Source: Pontibacter mucosus
GTDB taxonomy: Bacteria > Bacteroidota > Bacteroidia > Cytophagales > Hymenobacteraceae
DNA: 64,000 nt
Reading direction: 5' to 3'
NCBI RefSeq assembly: GCF_003054055.1
Contig: NZ_QBKI01000005.1
Location: 186,001 to 250,000, forward strand
Under the pieces are notes generated by a model. The model saw nothing but the letters and a program-made list of their open reading frames with translations. It was not told the origin of the DNA and ran no database searches. The position numbers and the translations under genes were made by a program. The first letter of the stretch is position 1; each line of letters begins with the position of its first letter. Positions 37,266 to 46,287 of this stretch are shown here, piece after piece.

Positions 37266-38507
37266 TTAAGGGCTCTGCCGCCGATACCCGTTCACGCCGT
37301 AAAACAGGATGTAGAGATAGCACCCCAGCGGCAGCATAAAGGAGATGAGCCAGGTGTAATGGTCTATCAAGAAACCCTGTGAAAATGAGACAATGGCTCC
37401 CCCGACAATTGCAGTTGACAGCAAACCGGAAGCCTTAGTGGTATATTTCCCCAAGCCCTCTACTGAAAGCGAGAAAATGATGGCAAACATGACAGAGTTA
37501 CACAAGCCGACCGCAATCATAGACCACACGGCCAGGTTGCCTGTGGAACTCACAGAAAGGATAATCAGAAGTATGGCTGTAACAGCGCTGGCTGAAAGCA
37601 CCACCTGCGGCCTGACTGTTTTCAGGACCAAGGAACCAAGCAGGCGCCCTACCAGCATACTTCCCCAGTAAAAGGCGACATAGTTGTTCGCTTCTCCCTC
37701 TGTAATGGTGAGCGTATCCGCTATGTAGTTGGTCAGAAAAGTACCGATGGATACTTCCGCCCCCACATAGCAAAAGATGGCCCACACCCCCAACTTCAGG
37801 TTACGGAAAGCGAAAATGCCCTTCCCCTCGCTTGCAGGGACCTCTGAAGCAGCCTCCGCCTTAATGGTGGGCAGGTTTAACCGCGATACGAAAATGGCGA
37901 TGACAAGCAATAAGGCTGCTATCCCCAGGTAAGGGTATTTCACAGCATCGCTTGAGGTGCCCGCCTCCTGAAGGTTTGAGAGTATAAAGCTTGCCCCGAA
38001 AAGCGGCGCAACCGTGGTGCCAATGGAACCCACGCCCTGAATCAGGGTAAAACGGGAGGAGGCAGTGCGTGCCGGCCCTAACACGGTAATATAGGGGTTA
38101 GCCGCCACCTGCAGCAGAACAATCCCAATAGCCACGACAAACAGCGCCGCCAGGAACAGGTAATACTGGTGCATCACGGCAGCCGGAAAGAAAAGGGTGG
38201 CTCCCAGCGCCGCTATCGAAAAGCCTAGCACCATGCCCTTTTTATACCCTACGCGTTCCACAACTCTACCCGCCGGGATGGACATCACGCCATAGGTCAG
38301 GAAAAAGTAGAACTGCACTAAGGAGGATTGGGTGTAGGTTAAGGTAAAACCTTCTTTAAAATAAGGGACAAGCGTATCGTTGAGACAGGTGATGAACCCC
38401 ATCATGAAATACAGGACGGCCAGGGAAACCAGGGCCGACGTATAGTTCGCTTTAACGCCTCTGGACTCTTCCTCTAAAACGACTTGCTGCACGGGTACGT
38501 TGGCCAT
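37266..38507 (-). CDS. MFS sugar permease, fucose-permease (FHS) type
   Basis: A 413-residue inner-membrane transporter with twelve helices of the fucose:H+ symporter family. Landmarks are FMMGFITCLNDTLVPYFKEGF in helix 1, the AGRVVERVGYKKG loop after helix 2, and LLQVAANPYITVLGP in helix 4. Such permeases carry hexoses, N-acetylglucosamine or related sugars into the cytosol. It starts 1 base after the stop of the AGE-family epimerase gene and is followed by SusC, so the three form a path from the outer membrane through the inner membrane to isomerisation. The sugar identity is not readable. Confidence 0.88.
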   Translation of the reverse strand: MANVPVQQVVLEEESRGVKANYTSALVSLAVLYFMMGFITCLNDTLVPYFKEGFTLTYTQSSLVQFYFFLTYGVMSIPAGRVVERVGYKKGMVLGFSIAALGATLFFPAAVMHQYYLFLAALFVVAIGIVLLQVAANPYITVLGPARTASSRFTLIQGVGSIGTTVAPLFGASFILSNLQEAGTSSDAVKYPYLGIAALLLVIAIFVSRLNLPTIKAEAASEVPASEGKGIFAFRNLKLGVWAIFCYVGAEVSIGTFLTNYIADTLTITEGEANNYVAFYWGSMLVGRLLGSLVLKTVRPQVVLSASAVTAILLIILSVSSTGNLAVWSMIAVGLCNSVMFAIIFSLSVEGLGKYTTKASGLLSTAIVGGAIVSFSQGFLIDHYTWLISFMLPLGCYLYILFYGVNGYRRQSP

Positions 38508-38508
38508 A

Positions 38509-39714
38509 CTATTTCTCTTGTAGCGTTAAACTCGTCTCTTTCTCCAAAATCGCTTCCAGGGTCATCCAGCATTGGTACAGCGCGCGGGGCACATGGAAGC
38601 ACCCTTTCCACTTGCCGCCTTTTAGCGTCAAAAGCGGTTTTCCCTCCCTGTTCAGGTAGCCGTACCACTCACCGTTCTCAGGATCGGGAAAATGCCTCCA
38701 GGTATACTCGTGAAGTTTCTCAAACCACTCCCAGCAGCGCTCATCTCCTGTGTGGAGGTAGGCTTTCAACAGGCAGACCAGCGCCTCCGCATGCACCCAC
38801 CACAGTTTCTGGTCCCACTCCAGTTGCTGTGTGGGATGCCCTTTGATGTCTTTGAAATATAGAATGCCGCCATGCTCTTTGTCCCAGCCGTATTCCAGCG
38901 CGCGCAGGGCGATCTCCTTTGTTTGGTCGATGAGTGTCTGATCGTTTAACCGCACGGCCTGGTCGGAGATAAACCACATCGCCTCCAGAATATGCCCCGG
39001 ATTTACCAGCCGCCCTTCAAACGAATCGCAGAAGCTACCATCCTGGAACACATTCTCCAGGATAAGGCCGCTTTCCGGGTGGTAGAAGACTTCCATGACC
39101 TCATGGATGATTTCCCTGGTCAGGGTGTCCACAGTCTCTTTCCCTAGCAGGTGCTCCATCTCCAGCGACAGGTTGCAGAGAATCATGGGCAGGGAGAAGT
39201 TTTTCAGGGGACGAGTACCGGGGAAGGCCTTATTATAAATTCCTTTGGGGTTATCCCTTCTTTTTAAGATATTTTGAAAAGTGGCTACTGCGATGTCTGC
39301 GTAGATTTGGGCTGGCTTTGCCTTGTAAAGAGCGCCAAACCCAAGGGCGGCGAAGCAATCCGAGAAGATATTGTAGGGCTGTACCAGGGGCTGCCCTTCG
39401 CGATTCAGGGAGAAGTACCAGTTTCCCTCCGCGTCGCGCCCGTGCTGGATCAGAAACTCAGCGCCATGCAGGGCCGCATCCAGCCATTCCTGCTTTTGCT
39501 CCACTTTTGTATAAAGCATGGAGAACATCCATAACTGACGCCCCTGCAGCCACATGAATTTATCTGTGTCGAATACGTTGCCGGTCTTATCCAGGCAGGT
39601 AAAATAACCTCCACACTCTTTATCCAAGGAATTATTTAACCAAAATGGTATAACATCATTCAGTAAATTACTTTTATACAAATGACTATACTGTTGTAGT
39701 TGCTTTGCTTTCAT
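38509..39714 (-). CDS. AGE-family epimerase/isomerase (N-acylglucosamine 2-epimerase type)
   Basis: A 401-residue cytosolic sugar 2-epimerase or aldose-ketose isomerase with an (alpha/alpha)6 barrel. I chose MKAKQLQQY at 39714; another ATG 18 bases upstream is in frame. Landmarks are LLNDVIPFWLNNSLDKECGGYFTCLD (about 17-42), WLQGRQLWMFSMLY and LWWVHAEALVCLLKAYLHT, where the His is an expected catalytic residue. Relatives interconvert N-acetylglucosamine/N-acetylmannosamine, cellobiose or mannose. It is the first gene of the presumed twelve-gene operon, after a 670-base gap. Confidence 0.88.
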   Translation of the reverse strand: MKAKQLQQYSHLYKSNLLNDVIPFWLNNSLDKECGGYFTCLDKTGNVFDTDKFMWLQGRQLWMFSMLYTKVEQKQEWLDAALHGAEFLIQHGRDAEGNWYFSLNREGQPLVQPYNIFSDCFAALGFGALYKAKPAQIYADIAVATFQNILKRRDNPKGIYNKAFPGTRPLKNFSLPMILCNLSLEMEHLLGKETVDTLTREIIHEVMEVFYHPESGLILENVFQDGSFCDSFEGRLVNPGHILEAMWFISDQAVRLNDQTLIDQTKEIALRALEYGWDKEHGGILYFKDIKGHPTQQLEWDQKLWWVHAEALVCLLKAYLHTGDERCWEWFEKLHEYTWRHFPDPENGEWYGYLNREGKPLLTLKGGKWKGCFHVPRALYQCWMTLEAILEKETSLTLQEK

Positions 39715-40390
39715 ACCCGGGAGAAGTAACATCTATTATTTATATGTTTAACCATTAATGTGCTACTCTGCCCAAATAAAAGCATAAGTGAGCAAGGCGA
39801 TGTGCCAGCAAGGGCTAGCGCATCGTGTCAGGTAAATCCAAAAGGGAGCTATATAATTTTATAAGTATGCTACTTCAACCCTTCAGCAGCAACGCCCGGG
39901 CTTATGTCGTCCGGTTTTCTTATTGGCGCGTGGCTGCTGCGAAAGGTTATGCTTTCTCAGAGGATCCGATCTTCACCTAGCCAGACTTTTTCTGGCTATA
40001 AACTACTTGATTAGAGAAAGTATAATTTATGTACTGAGACCGACCCACTTCACAGAAGCAGACCAGTAATGATTTTTTACTTGAGAGGAAGTCCTTATTG
40101 CAACTCCAGCAAACTTACCAGACCATCAAAGGTGGAGTTATTTCAATAAGTAAGACAGTATATATCAGTTATACGTTACTATTGATTAAATATATTAAAT
40201 TTATTTATTTAAATACAATACTTTCTTAATTTTTTTTAGCAAATCTGATTGGTTTATACTTTTAAGCATAAATCCTAAAGTACGGTGCACCAAGCTTTAA
40301 TAACTTCTGCAAATAAAGACATGGCAAGTATATGATTAGCGAAAAATTAGAGTGCCCTCCCTGCTGCGGATGAAGAGCAAAGAGGGCATG
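39715..40390. other. promoter gap upstream of the twelve-gene operon
   Basis: About 675 bases without a gene. Bases 40180-40240 are extremely AT-rich (TTAAATATATTAAAT followed by TTTATTTATTTAAAT) and may be a promoter or operator. The distal end holds the terminator of the M20 gene. Confidence 0.45.
40352..40389 (-). terminator. intrinsic terminator of the M20 amidohydrolase gene
   Basis: A 7-8 bp stem (GTGCCCTC / GAGGGCAT) with a 22-base loop, directly after the M20 stop codon. On the minus strand the stem is followed by CTAATTTTTC, giving a reasonable U-tract. Confidence 0.65.
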
Positions 40391-41575
40391 CTAAATGTCC
40401 AGGCAATTTAAAGCGACAAACGCCATGAGGCCCACCCCAATCTCCAAGGCTGCTTCATCTACTTCAAAAGTGGGGGTATGCAAGGAAGAAATTATCCCTT
40501 TCTCCTCATTTCCAACCCCTAACATGTAAAAGCAGGCATCTGCCTGATGGGAGTAGTAGGAAAAATCCTCTGCGGCCATCCAGATGTCAACCTCGGTTAC
40601 ATTTTCCTGCCCGAGGTATTCGGCTGCAAATGCTCGGAATCTTGCTGTCGTTTGTTCTTCGTTTATCAGAAAGGGATAGCCCTGCAGAATTTTGAAATCG
40701 CAGGTCGCCCCCATACTTTCAGCAATTCCTTCCGCCATCTTCTTCATCCGCTCGTGGGCCTCTTTGCGCCAGGCCTCATCCATGGTCCGGAAAGTTCCTT
40801 CGATGTACACTTCATCCGGTATAATGTTAGTGGCGCCGTTGGCAATGACTTTACCGAAAGACAGCACTGTGGGCATCTGGGGATTGGCAACCCTGCTCAC
40901 AATCTGCTGCAAACTCAGAATAATCTGCGAGGCGATTACGACCGGATCGATGTTCTGCTGCGGCTGCGCCCCATGCCCTCCTTTCCCTGTAATGGTGATA
41001 TACAGCTCATCATTGGAGGCCATGAATTTCCCTGGCCGTACCCCTACTGTCCCGACAGGAAGTGAGGGCATGACATGTTGCCCGATCACGGTCATGGGCT
41101 TTGGCGACTCTAATACCCCTTCCTTGATCATCTGGGCTGCCCCACCCGGGATCTTTTCTTCGGCTGGCTGAAAAATCAGCTTAACGGTGCCTCCAAAACA
41201 TGAGCGGAGCTGTTGCAGAATACTAGCTACCCCCAGCAAAGAAGAAGTATGCACATCGTGCCCGCAGGCATGCATCACGCCAGGTTGGGTTGATTTGTAT
41301 GGAACCTCGTTTGCTTCTTTAATGGGCAGAGCATCCATATCGGCCCGTAAGGCGATAACGGCATCCGAAGGCTTCTCTCCTTTGATGAGCCCGACCACCC
41401 CGGTATTTGCCATGGCGCTCCACGGCACACCCAATTTATCGAGCGTCGCTTTGACAAAAGCCGAGGTGTTATACTCCTCAAAAGACAGCTCCGGGTTGGC
41501 GTGAAGGTGGCGCCGGAAAGCGACCACCTCCGGATGAATCTGCTTGGCCAGCTCCTGAATTCTCTCTTTTAGCAT
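40391..41575 (-). CDS. M20-family amidohydrolase / N-acyl amino acid deacylase
   Basis: A 394-residue zinc hydrolase of peptidase family M20D (hippurate/N-acetyl-amino-acid hydrolase type). I start it at 41575 (MLKERIQ); an ATG 15 bases upstream is also in frame. Motifs seen are FRRHLHANPELSFEE (20-34), ALRADMDALP (about 75-84), MHACGHDVHTSSLLG (101-115, metal-binding Cys104, His106 and His109) and FQPAEEKIPGGA (metal-ligand Glu139/140). It has no signal peptide, so it is cytosolic. The gene follows the 716-residue exported protein by 37 bases. It may remove an acyl group from an amino acid or amino sugar conjugate released by that system. Confidence 0.9.
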   Translation of the reverse strand: MLKERIQELAKQIHPEVVAFRRHLHANPELSFEEYNTSAFVKATLDKLGVPWSAMANTGVVGLIKGEKPSDAVIALRADMDALPIKEANEVPYKSTQPGVMHACGHDVHTSSLLGVASILQQLRSCFGGTVKLIFQPAEEKIPGGAAQMIKEGVLESPKPMTVIGQHVMPSLPVGTVGVRPGKFMASNDELYITITGKGGHGAQPQQNIDPVVIASQIILSLQQIVSRVANPQMPTVLSFGKVIANGATNIIPDEVYIEGTFRTMDEAWRKEAHERMKKMAEGIAESMGATCDFKILQGYPFLINEEQTTARFRAFAAEYLGQENVTEVDIWMAAEDFSYYSHQADACFYMLGVGNEEKGIISSLHTPTFEVDEAALEIGVGLMAFVALNCLDI

Positions 41576-41612
41576 ACTGCGGTCACGCATCTAAAGTATA
41601 AATCTGCAAGGC

Positions 41613-43763
41613 TTAGCGCTTTGCCTGCCCCTGCTGAGAGTTGAGCATTGCATCGATTGCCTTTTGGGCCTCTGTTTTAATGGTGGAGTTTTTGGAAATG
41701 TCCCAAAGGCTTTGCTTTTGCTGCTGCAGGGCCAGGGTGCTCACAATCCAGCTTTGGGTCCAGCCCGTAAGCGTACCCCAGGCGCCCCAGCCGGCATCAG
41801 CGTTGGAGGCCCAGTATTCCCAGCGGTTATAGTCGAAGGCCCGGAACCAGGCCCCATCCAAATCCTGGTGCTGGGTGCTGTTTACCTGAATGCGCACAAG
41901 GAAATCGGCGATTTTATCCACTGCCTCTTTATACTTGGCATCCCCGGTGGCAGCTGCAGCTTCATTCAGGGCGAAGAAGGCAAAATTTGTGGTGTATAGC
42001 ATGTCTGCCACGGGGTCGCCGTTTACGGCAATAAGCGGCGCTTCGTGCTTGCCATAGTCGGCGTTGGACTTGGTGGCGCCAAACATGCCGTCACTGGCAG
42101 CACCCAGTTCTTCCCGGATGGCTCCGCTTTCATCCATGTTCTCGAGCAGCGTGCCGGCAATCAAGTCCAGCCACTGCCTGTGCTGCGGCGTATCCTCTAC
42201 CCGCACCAGCCAGGCCAGCGGCAGGATCATCCTGGCTCTTTCCTGCTGAATGCCGTTGGTCCATTTCCAGTTCGGGTATTTTTCCATGGTAATGGCAATT
42301 GCTTTCTTAGACTGCTCCAGGAATGGGCGGTGGCCTGTTTTATCATACAGCCAGAGGTAGCAGGCCCACATCCAGGCCTCAAAGTGCGGGTGCGGGTATA
42401 CCAGGTCGTTCTGCTGGATGGCCTCCAGGCCAGCTTTCAGCACATTAGCGTCTTCCAGGCGCTCTCCCCGGAAACCGTTTTTACCTGAGGTGCGGAAGTT
42501 AGCAATAATGGCTTCTGCGATATACTTATCCCAGTCACTCTGATTTAAACGGGCGGAAGCACCCAGGGCACCCAGAATAACGCGGGCATTGTCGTCACCA
42601 TAGTATACGTGCGGATGGGTCGTGCTCCAACCCACCAGACCATAGCTGGCAGCGTTCGGATCGTTTCGGTTACCGGCCCGCAGGTTTGAGCTTTTGAAGA
42701 TATAGTCCAGCAGGTTAGCCGCTACTTCTTTATGGTTGGCAGATGAGTCACCCAGTACGCTCAGGGCATAGGCCACTTCGGCATTACAGTCGGCCCGCAT
42801 CCAGTACCGGTAAATCTGAGAACCATCGGCCTGAATTCGCGACAAGTGCCCTTCCAGCACGCCCAGGGAGCCGTTGCCCACCGGCAAGCTATGGTCCAGC
42901 GGCGGCCCCGCTACGTCGGTGCCGTCCCCCTGTCTTTCCAGGAACAGGCTCTCCCAGGAAGGATGCACGAAAAAGCGGCCTTTGTAAAACCAATCTATTC
43001 CTTTCTTGATGACAGTTTGGTAATCCTGAGAAGAGAGAGCCTCTTTTTTGGCGTGCATGGGCGCCACATGCAGGGGCCAGTTGTTGAATTCCCACTTCAC
43101 GGAGGGGGACAGGTAACTGAAGATATGCTCCCACACCGGCCATACGTGGTCCAGGGGGCCAAACCGGGAAGTTAAGGCGTTGCTCAGGCGCGTGGTAGCC
43201 ACCAGGTAGCGGCCATGCTGGTAAAGGAAGGGGGCATGCTGCACATCACTGATCCCGTACTGGGCGTTGTCGAAACCTGCTACCTTGGCCACGATCATCA
43301 GCGGCTTGGTTGCCATAGACTTCACCACATAGGCATTGTGAATGCCGATCAGATCCAGCGAATCAACGCCTTTGATGTTGCTCGTAGTGACAACAGCCCG
43401 TTCGAGCTGCGTTTTGACAGAATCCTTTTCTGTAAGCAGAGCTGATGAGGGTGCCGGGTACTCTACAAAAACCCGCAGCTTCTTCTTATTAATCAACTGC
43501 TCCACCTCTTTTGACAGGGAGAGGCGCTTCTCCGGATAGCCGTCCGCTATAAAAAGCACGCTCCCCCCCTTCTTGGCTGCTTTTACAGCCTCCAATGGGT
43601 TGGGGATAACCCGGTAAGCATACTTGTTCGCATCCAGGATACTGCTGATATCATTCGTTCCTTCAGCGCAGATAATGATGTCAGTCTTGATGCTTTGGCT
43701 CCGGGCTTGGTTCAGGAAAAGGAACAGGCTTATCAAAAGCAGGAATACAGTTGTTCTTTTCAT
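41613..43763 (-). CDS. exported two-domain protein with six-hairpin toroid-like region, unknown
   Basis: A 716-residue protein that I cannot name. It has a signal peptide (about 1-22), then an alpha/beta domain to about residue 170 (TDIIICAEGTNDISSIL, KKGGSVLFIADGYPEKR) resembling a glutamine-amidotransferase-like or flavodoxin-like fold. The larger part (about 240-700) is helical and aromatic, with HPHFEAWMWACYLWLYDKTGHRPFLEQSKKAI and FDYNRWEYWASNADAGWGAW, like (alpha/alpha)6 toroid glycosidases and lyases. Acidic and aromatic residues could form an active site, so it may be an undescribed glycan-cleaving enzyme. It heads a two-gene unit with the M20 amidohydrolase and is divergent from propeller gene 3. 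Confidence 0.7.
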   Translation of the reverse strand: MKRTTVFLLLISLFLFLNQARSQSIKTDIIICAEGTNDISSILDANKYAYRVIPNPLEAVKAAKKGGSVLFIADGYPEKRLSLSKEVEQLINKKKLRVFVEYPAPSSALLTEKDSVKTQLERAVVTTSNIKGVDSLDLIGIHNAYVVKSMATKPLMIVAKVAGFDNAQYGISDVQHAPFLYQHGRYLVATTRLSNALTSRFGPLDHVWPVWEHIFSYLSPSVKWEFNNWPLHVAPMHAKKEALSSQDYQTVIKKGIDWFYKGRFFVHPSWESLFLERQGDGTDVAGPPLDHSLPVGNGSLGVLEGHLSRIQADGSQIYRYWMRADCNAEVAYALSVLGDSSANHKEVAANLLDYIFKSSNLRAGNRNDPNAASYGLVGWSTTHPHVYYGDDNARVILGALGASARLNQSDWDKYIAEAIIANFRTSGKNGFRGERLEDANVLKAGLEAIQQNDLVYPHPHFEAWMWACYLWLYDKTGHRPFLEQSKKAIAITMEKYPNWKWTNGIQQERARMILPLAWLVRVEDTPQHRQWLDLIAGTLLENMDESGAIREELGAASDGMFGATKSNADYGKHEAPLIAVNGDPVADMLYTTNFAFFALNEAAAATGDAKYKEAVDKIADFLVRIQVNSTQHQDLDGAWFRAFDYNRWEYWASNADAGWGAWGTLTGWTQSWIVSTLALQQQKQSLWDISKNSTIKTEAQKAIDAMLNSQQGQAKR

Positions 43764-44201
43764 TAGATGTATACTAAGGTGAAATATATTCTGAAGTATG
43801 GTACTAATGCGAAAAGCTTTTCATTTATTCCTGCCTTACTTCTTCCTCTTCTGCCATTCAATTATCCAAAGCCGAGTTAAAATCTTTGCTTATTTGTAAT
43901 GAATAATAGAACAAAAAAGCTATTAAAACAAATATTTATTAAAATAAATTAAAAAGAATATCTACCTATTAAATTTTATAGCTATATTAGATATAGGTAA
44001 ATCCCAATTAGGAATACCATTTATTCTTTGAAAAGAGGTAGCATCATTTGCAGTTTCTTCCCTCCGCATCATGAATAAGGCAACACCGAATTACAGGCAC
44101 CTCCGGAAGCATAGTATAAGTATAATTGCGCCAGCCATTTAGCAGTAACTCAATGTATGGCAAGTCTCCCCTATATACCCATCATCCTTAAGTATACTTA
44201 C
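43764..44201. promoter_or_regulatory. divergent promoter gap (716-residue gene / propeller 3)
   Basis: About 440 bases, no gene. The middle (43900-44000) is very AT-rich, with ATTTATTAAAATAAATT-like runs. Promoters for both directions must lie here. AAGTATA words occur near both ends. Confidence 0.4.
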
Positions 44202-46175
44202 ATGGTTCAGAAACTCTACATCGCTTTGCTTACGCTGCTTCTTAGCTGGGGAGCGCACGCCCAGGAAAATGGCACTTTTAAGAACCTCGGCCCACAACTA
44301 CACTCAGCCACCCTGCAGGGCTCTGCCTTTGTAGAAGGCAAAAACGGCAAAACCTATTTATATAGTGTCGTCAGGGGCCGCCCTGCCCATTTGGTGGGTT
44401 ATGACTTAGCCACTAACGAGTTGGTTGCTGACCTGGAACTGGAGAACACCGACGGCTCCTGGGCCATTGTGGCGTCCACCGACGGCTTGCTCTACGTATC
44501 AAGCGCCCAGGGCTACCTATTTAAGCATACGCCCGGCACGCAGCAAATCGAAAACCTGGGAATCGTGCTGGAGGGAGAAAAGCTCGTTTGGGATGTAGTG
44601 GCCGGAAAAAACGGGGAAATTTACGGCGGCACCTATCCCGGCTGCCGGATTTTCCGCTATCACCCGAAAGATGGCTTTAAGGACGTGAGTCGGGGACCGG
44701 TGGTGGAGAACCAGCAGTACGCCCAGTTCCTGGCCTATGACAAGAACACCGATAAGTTGTTTGTGGCCGTGTACATCGGGGCCAACGTGGTGGAGATTGA
44801 TCTGAAAACTGGCAAGAAAAGAGAGTTCCTGCCGGAACATTATCAAAAGAACGGTTCGATTTACAACCTGAAGCTGGTAAAGGAAAAAACCGGCACCAAG
44901 CTGTTGGTGTGGCTAAACAACAAAGGAGTTGGCAGGGAAACCTTGGTCTTCGACACCAAGACAGCCAAGTTGGAGGAAACACTGGGCACGATGGAGGTTA
45001 GAACGCTGCTGAAAGCCCCCCAAATGCCTACCGCGTATTATACCGTAGATACCAGCCTTTACAGCACGGAGCTTCGTGCAGACGCGTATGCCGCCTCCAG
45101 GCACCTCTTTAGTTTCAAGGGCAAAACCAAAGCCGCCCGCTGGAACAAGCGCGAAGTAGAATTATTTACCACCGAAGGCCAGTTAGTGAAGTATAACCCG
45201 GCAACAGGAAAATCTTCCACTGTCACGCTAAACATCCCCAAGCAGCCCATCGACATCCAAAGCATCTTCTATGGCCCGGACGACAGGGTATGGCTGAGCG
45301 GCTACCTGGCCGGCGGCAATGCCGCCTATGACCCAAAGTCGGGCAAGACAGTGGAATACTATGGCCTGATACAATCGGAGGGCATGGCCAAACAGGGAGA
45401 CGATTTATACTTTGGCATTTACCCTTCGGCGCAGCTTTATAAGTATAACACCAAGGTTCCTTGGGACATGAGCCAAAACAACCCGCGGCTCATCAGGCAG
45501 ATAGAGGGGCAATCCAGACCCTTCGCCATCCTAAGCGTGGATGCGCGCAAGAAAGTATATTTTGGCACGGTGCCTAATTACGGTATACTGGGTGGGGCCA
45601 TCACTGAGTATAACACCGAAACAGACGAACTGCATACTTACACAGATGTTGTAAAAAACCAATCCCCGGTTAGCCTGACTTACTTGGATGGCAAGATCTG
45701 GGGAGGAACCAGTATTTCCGGGGGACTGGGCATTGCCCCAACCGAGAAAGAGGGCAAGCTTTTCTGCTGGGATCCGGACAAGAAAGAAACCGTTTTCGAC
45801 ATTACCCCGATACCAGGCATTATGGCGGTAACTGCCTTGATCAACGGGCCCGACGATAAGCTATGGGGGATGGCCGATGGCAACTTGTTTATCTTTGACC
45901 CCAATATTCGGCAGCTTGTAAAGCAAACCAAAGTATACGAGGTGCCCGCCAAACGCACCCACCTCTGGCGAGATGCTTTTCTGGTAGTGCATCCTTCCGG
46001 CAAAGTATACGGCACAGGCGGCCGAAAATTCTTCGCTGTTGATCCGCAGACCCTGGAGGTCAACGTCCTCCGGGAAGGCCTTGATCTGTTGACGATGGAT
46101 GCGAACGGCATTTTATACTTCAGGCTCGGGGCCGACCTGTGGAGCTATACACCCGATGCAGCACTGAGCAAATAA
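44202..46175 (+). CDS. secreted beta-propeller protein, paralogue 3
   Basis: A 657-residue exported protein. I start it at 44202 (MVQKLYIALLTLLLSWGAHA-Q), which gives a clean signal peptide; the longer frame does not. It shares with paralogues 1 and 2 the blocks FKNLGPQLHSATLQGSAF, GTYPGCRIFRYHP (143-155), IDIQSIFYGPDDRVWLSGY, GGTSISGGLG and ITPIPGIMAVT. The blades suggest two beta-propellers. Unlike its relatives it is not next to SusCD but is paired with a DeoR regulator 112 bases downstream, so the pair may form a sensing or binding unit. Its tail was copied to 10475-10636. Confidence 0.78.
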   Translation: MVQKLYIALLTLLLSWGAHAQENGTFKNLGPQLHSATLQGSAFVEGKNGKTYLYSVVRGRPAHLVGYDLATNELVADLELENTDGSWAIVASTDGLLYVSSAQGYLFKHTPGTQQIENLGIVLEGEKLVWDVVAGKNGEIYGGTYPGCRIFRYHPKDGFKDVSRGPVVENQQYAQFLAYDKNTDKLFVAVYIGANVVEIDLKTGKKREFLPEHYQKNGSIYNLKLVKEKTGTKLLVWLNNKGVGRETLVFDTKTAKLEETLGTMEVRTLLKAPQMPTAYYTVDTSLYSTELRADAYAASRHLFSFKGKTKAARWNKREVELFTTEGQLVKYNPATGKSSTVTLNIPKQPIDIQSIFYGPDDRVWLSGYLAGGNAAYDPKSGKTVEYYGLIQSEGMAKQGDDLYFGIYPSAQLYKYNTKVPWDMSQNNPRLIRQIEGQSRPFAILSVDARKKVYFGTVPNYGILGGAITEYNTETDELHTYTDVVKNQSPVSLTYLDGKIWGGTSISGGLGIAPTEKEGKLFCWDPDKKETVFDITPIPGIMAVTALINGPDDKLWGMADGNLFIFDPNIRQLVKQTKVYEVPAKRTHLWRDAFLVVHPSGKVYGTGGRKFFAVDPQTLEVNVLREGLDLLTMDANGILYFRLGADLWSYTPDAALSK

Positions 46176-46190
46176 CCTGCTGCACTACTC

Positions 46191-46234
46191 ATTTATTCCT
46201 TCGATAATTATTAGGTTTTCACTATGTCCGGTGC
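46191..46234 (+). promoter_or_regulatory. conserved 44-base spacer block before the DeoR gene
   Basis: The spacer between the propeller and DeoR genes contains 44 bases (ATTTATTCCTTCGATAATTA onward to GTCCGGTGC) identical to 10651-10694 in the decayed copy, while spacer bases on either side have diverged. It may hold the DeoR promoter or operator. Confidence 0.4.
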
Positions 46235-46287
46235 GAATTTAATGTTATTTTCATCTTCTTATTCCTTGTTTAAGCAAAGAGCACACT

